Shown piece after piece: positions 7,301 through 8,246 of a stretch of 8,246 bases of DNA. The translations under genes and the position numbers were made by a program. How positions within the stretch are numbered: position 1 is the first letter of the stretch; every line of letters begins with the position of its first letter. Below the pieces are notes generated by a model. The model did no database searches, was not told where the DNA came from, and was given only the letters and a program-made list of their open reading frames with translations. This stretch comes from VFZL01 sp046734915 (GTDB lineage Bacteria > Acidobacteriota > Vicinamibacteria > Vicinamibacterales > CAVVIG01): contig JBKPSC010000057.1 in NCBI GenBank assembly GCA_046734915.1, positions 1 to 8,246 of the forward strand. The letters run 5' to 3'.

Positions 7301-7305
7301 TCCTA
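7036..7305 (-). repeat. Direct repeat, copy A (270 bp, within the intact sigma gene)
   Basis: This is the partner of 3535-3804. It covers the first two-thirds of region 2 coding sequence of the intact ECF sigma factor plus five bases before its TTG start. Recombination between copies A and B would delete the kinase and rejoin the sigma gene to the relic. Confidence 0.9.
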
Positions 7306-7368
7306 CGCTTTTTCACGTGCCAGTTTTGCGACGGGTTTCCCGCCTCTGTCGGCGAGGAGGGAGACACG
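7301..7368. promoter_or_regulatory. Short divergent promoter region, sigma factor versus metalloprotease
   Basis: Only 68 bp separate the TTG of the sigma gene from the ATG of the protease gene, so both promoters must be here or overlap coding sequence. I see an A-run (minus strand, 7308-7314) and TTGCGA (7326-7331, plus strand), but no partner box at a convincing spacing. An ECF-type or autoregulated promoter would not be recognised by eye. Confidence 0.4.
7356..7362 (+). promoter_or_regulatory. Ribosome binding site for the metalloprotease gene
   Basis: AGGAGGG six bases before ATG 7369-7371 is a strong Shine-Dalgarno sequence and fixes the start, which also gives a sensible signal peptide. 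Confidence 0.7.
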
Positions 7369-7950
7369 ATGGCCAGGACAATGGCAGGGCTGGTGGCGAT
7401 GTTGATAGCCGGAGGGGCGCCGCGAATGGCCGTCGCGTCCGGCATCGAGCATGTCCTTGTCCTCCACGTCACTGACTACAGGCATGTCTCACGTGGCGTC
7501 CTGACTGAAGCGGAAGAGCTCGTTTCTGAGGTGTATCGCAAGGCCGGCGTGCGCACAGTCTGGACCGACGGCGCCGCCGCGACCGCCCAACCAGACGGCG
7601 CCTTCCACGTGGACGTCCTGCTCCTGTCGAAGAACATGGTGGTCCAAAAGAGCCACTTGGACGGTATCCCCGAACAGGTCCTCGGCCGGGCCGCGCGACC
7701 GACGAGACGCGCCTACATCTTCTACGATCGCGTCGCCTACCACGCGAAGTTGACCGGCTCCGGAGTCGCCGTCTTGCTGGGCGCGGTGATTGCGCATGAA
7801 GTGGGCCATCTGCTCCTGCCTGTGTTCAGCCATTCCCCCTCAGGCATCATGAGCGCCAACTGGGAAGCATTCATCGTGCGCCTGCCAGGGTTCACGGCCG
7901 ACCAGGGAACGACGATACGGACCCTGTTGGCAGCGGCGAGGCCCAACTAA
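7369..7950 (+). CDS. Secreted zinc-metalloprotease-like protein (HEVGH plus Met-turn-like motif)
   Basis: This is a 193-residue protein with a short N-terminal hydrophobic segment (about 6-16) ending near AVAS (about 24), a likely signal peptide. A helix carries HEVGH (143-147), whose two histidines and glutamate would bind zinc and activate water. A further histidine (H155, in FSHSPSGIM) and M161 in the GIM stretch resemble the third ligand and Met-turn of metzincins. The histidine spacing is two residues longer than the classical HExxHxxGxxH, so it is not a standard metzincin and may be a distinct minimal family. I do not recognise a named gene. There is no propeptide or cysteine switch and no other domain. 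It is divergent from the sigma-kinase operon, so it could be a target of that sigma factor, but this is inference only. Confidence 0.72.
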   Translation: MARTMAGLVAMLIAGGAPRMAVASGIEHVLVLHVTDYRHVSRGVLTEAEELVSEVYRKAGVRTVWTDGAAATAQPDGAFHVDVLLLSKNMVVQKSHLDGIPEQVLGRAARPTRRAYIFYDRVAYHAKLTGSGVAVLLGAVIAHEVGHLLLPVFSHSPSGIMSANWEAFIVRLPGFTADQGTTIRTLLAAARPN

Positions 7951-7953
7951 TTA

Positions 7954-7981
7954 GCGGCGGGATTCAGAATTACCCTGCCGC
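7954..7981 (+). terminator. Possible terminator hairpin after the metalloprotease gene
   Basis: GCGGC (7954-7958) and GGG (7959-7961) pair with CCC (7973-7975) and GCCGC (7977-7981), with one bulged T at 7976 and an A/T-rich 11-base loop. It begins three bases after the stop codon, the right place for a terminator, but no T-tract follows. Confidence 0.35.
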
Positions 7982-8020
7982 GCGCAAGGCATCCGCATGC
8001 TGGTGTGATAGTCGCTGTGA

Positions 8021-8246
8021 ACCGCAACGTGCCTCAAGAACGCATCGCCGGTGCTGGGTTGGCCACGTCTTCGGGAGCGACCGCGTCTTCTCGTGAAACT
8101 GGATCGCCGGATCCGCCTGCCGCCGGAAGTGGACGTCCAAGACGACCCGGCGATCCACTACCACCTCCGCGACCTCGTGACCGGAGAAGTGTACGTCCGC
8201 TCCGGTGAGGACCTCACCCGACGTGGCTTCGTCTTCGGCCTGGCAC
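8021..8246 (+). CDS. Open frame running off the window, possible carbohydrate-active enzyme C-terminus
   Basis: After TGA 8018-8020 the frame is open to the window end (75 codons). Its last part reads as natural protein (LLVKLDRRIRLPP; IHYHLRDLVTGEVYVRSGED). HLRDLVTGEVY followed by a charged turn recalls the terminal beta-domain of GH13 alpha-amylase-type enzymes, but this is a weak resemblance. There is no ATG; GTG 8051 is the first plausible start and has no ribosome site. The neighbouring frame reads HVFGSDRVFS up to a TGA at 8093, so a frameshift or relic is possible. The gene, if real, continues beyond 8246. Confidence 0.35.

Noticed and set aside
7305..7325. TGGCACG on the minus strand upstream of the sigma gene, resembling a sigma54 -24 box
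   Set aside because: The matching -12 element is not TTGC, and its GC is one base out of the required spacing; no sigma54 activator is nearby.
1..8246. CRISPR array, tRNA, rRNA, transposase or phage genes
   Set aside because: I found no regularly spaced repeats, no tRNA or rRNA landmarks and no recognisable transposase, integrase or phage protein on either strand.

Overview
The window is GC-rich and gene-dense. An ECF sigma factor of the TIGR02999 type sits next to a Ser/Thr kinase fused to a TolB/WD40-like propeller, and there are TIR, AhpD-like and vanadium-haloperoxidase-type sequences. Together these suggest a soil-type Acidobacteriota, perhaps Vicinamibacteria. This is inference from gene architecture; no rRNA or tRNA is present to confirm it.

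Left part (1-1289): a minus-strand TIR-domain protein with one membrane segment. It is interrupted by two apparent frameshifts, and its 3' end lies outside the window. The spacer up to the next gene holds a GC-rich hairpin. It then holds a well-formed sigma70-type promoter (TTGAGG, 17 bp, TACAAT) whose spacer is almost entirely a perfect 21-bp palindrome, which looks like a repressor operator.

Middle-left (1290-3345): a plus-strand operon of an intact AhpD-like peroxidase-family gene and a 12-TM-type MFS transporter, 9 bases apart. The transporter carries one apparent +1 frameshift. The C-terminal remnant of a vanadium-dependent haloperoxidase/PAP2-type enzyme follows, also frameshifted.

Junction (3339-3505): a 167-bp spacer bounded by perfect 12-bp inverted repeats and flanked on both sides by CGAA. 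It contains a perfect 10-bp-stem hairpin and may be a small MITE-like insertion or a recombination scar.

Right part (3501-7300, minus strand): a two-gene operon of an ECF sigma factor followed by a 953-aa membrane kinase with a propeller domain. A second, truncated copy of the sigma gene starts at the base immediately after the kinase stop codon. It is about 96% identical to the intact copy over 270 bp and lacks 166 bp internally. The kinase is therefore flanked by direct repeats, which look like the footprint of a tandem duplication that later collapsed.

Far right (7369-8246): a secreted zinc-metalloprotease-like protein divergent from the sigma gene, then a stretch that ends in an open frame running off the window, possibly the C-terminal part of a carbohydrate-active enzyme.

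Working picture: the sigma-kinase pair is probably a signalling module sensing through its propeller, and the AhpD-MFS pair is probably a repressor-controlled stress or export operon. All apparent frameshifts in otherwise recognisable genes, and both gene relics, lie left of about 3.8 kb. The four intact genes are the AhpD gene, the kinase, the sigma factor and the metalloprotease. No complete, clearly new defence or metabolic system could be demonstrated. The most unusual items are the sigma duplication, the inverted-repeat junction and the palindromic promoter.
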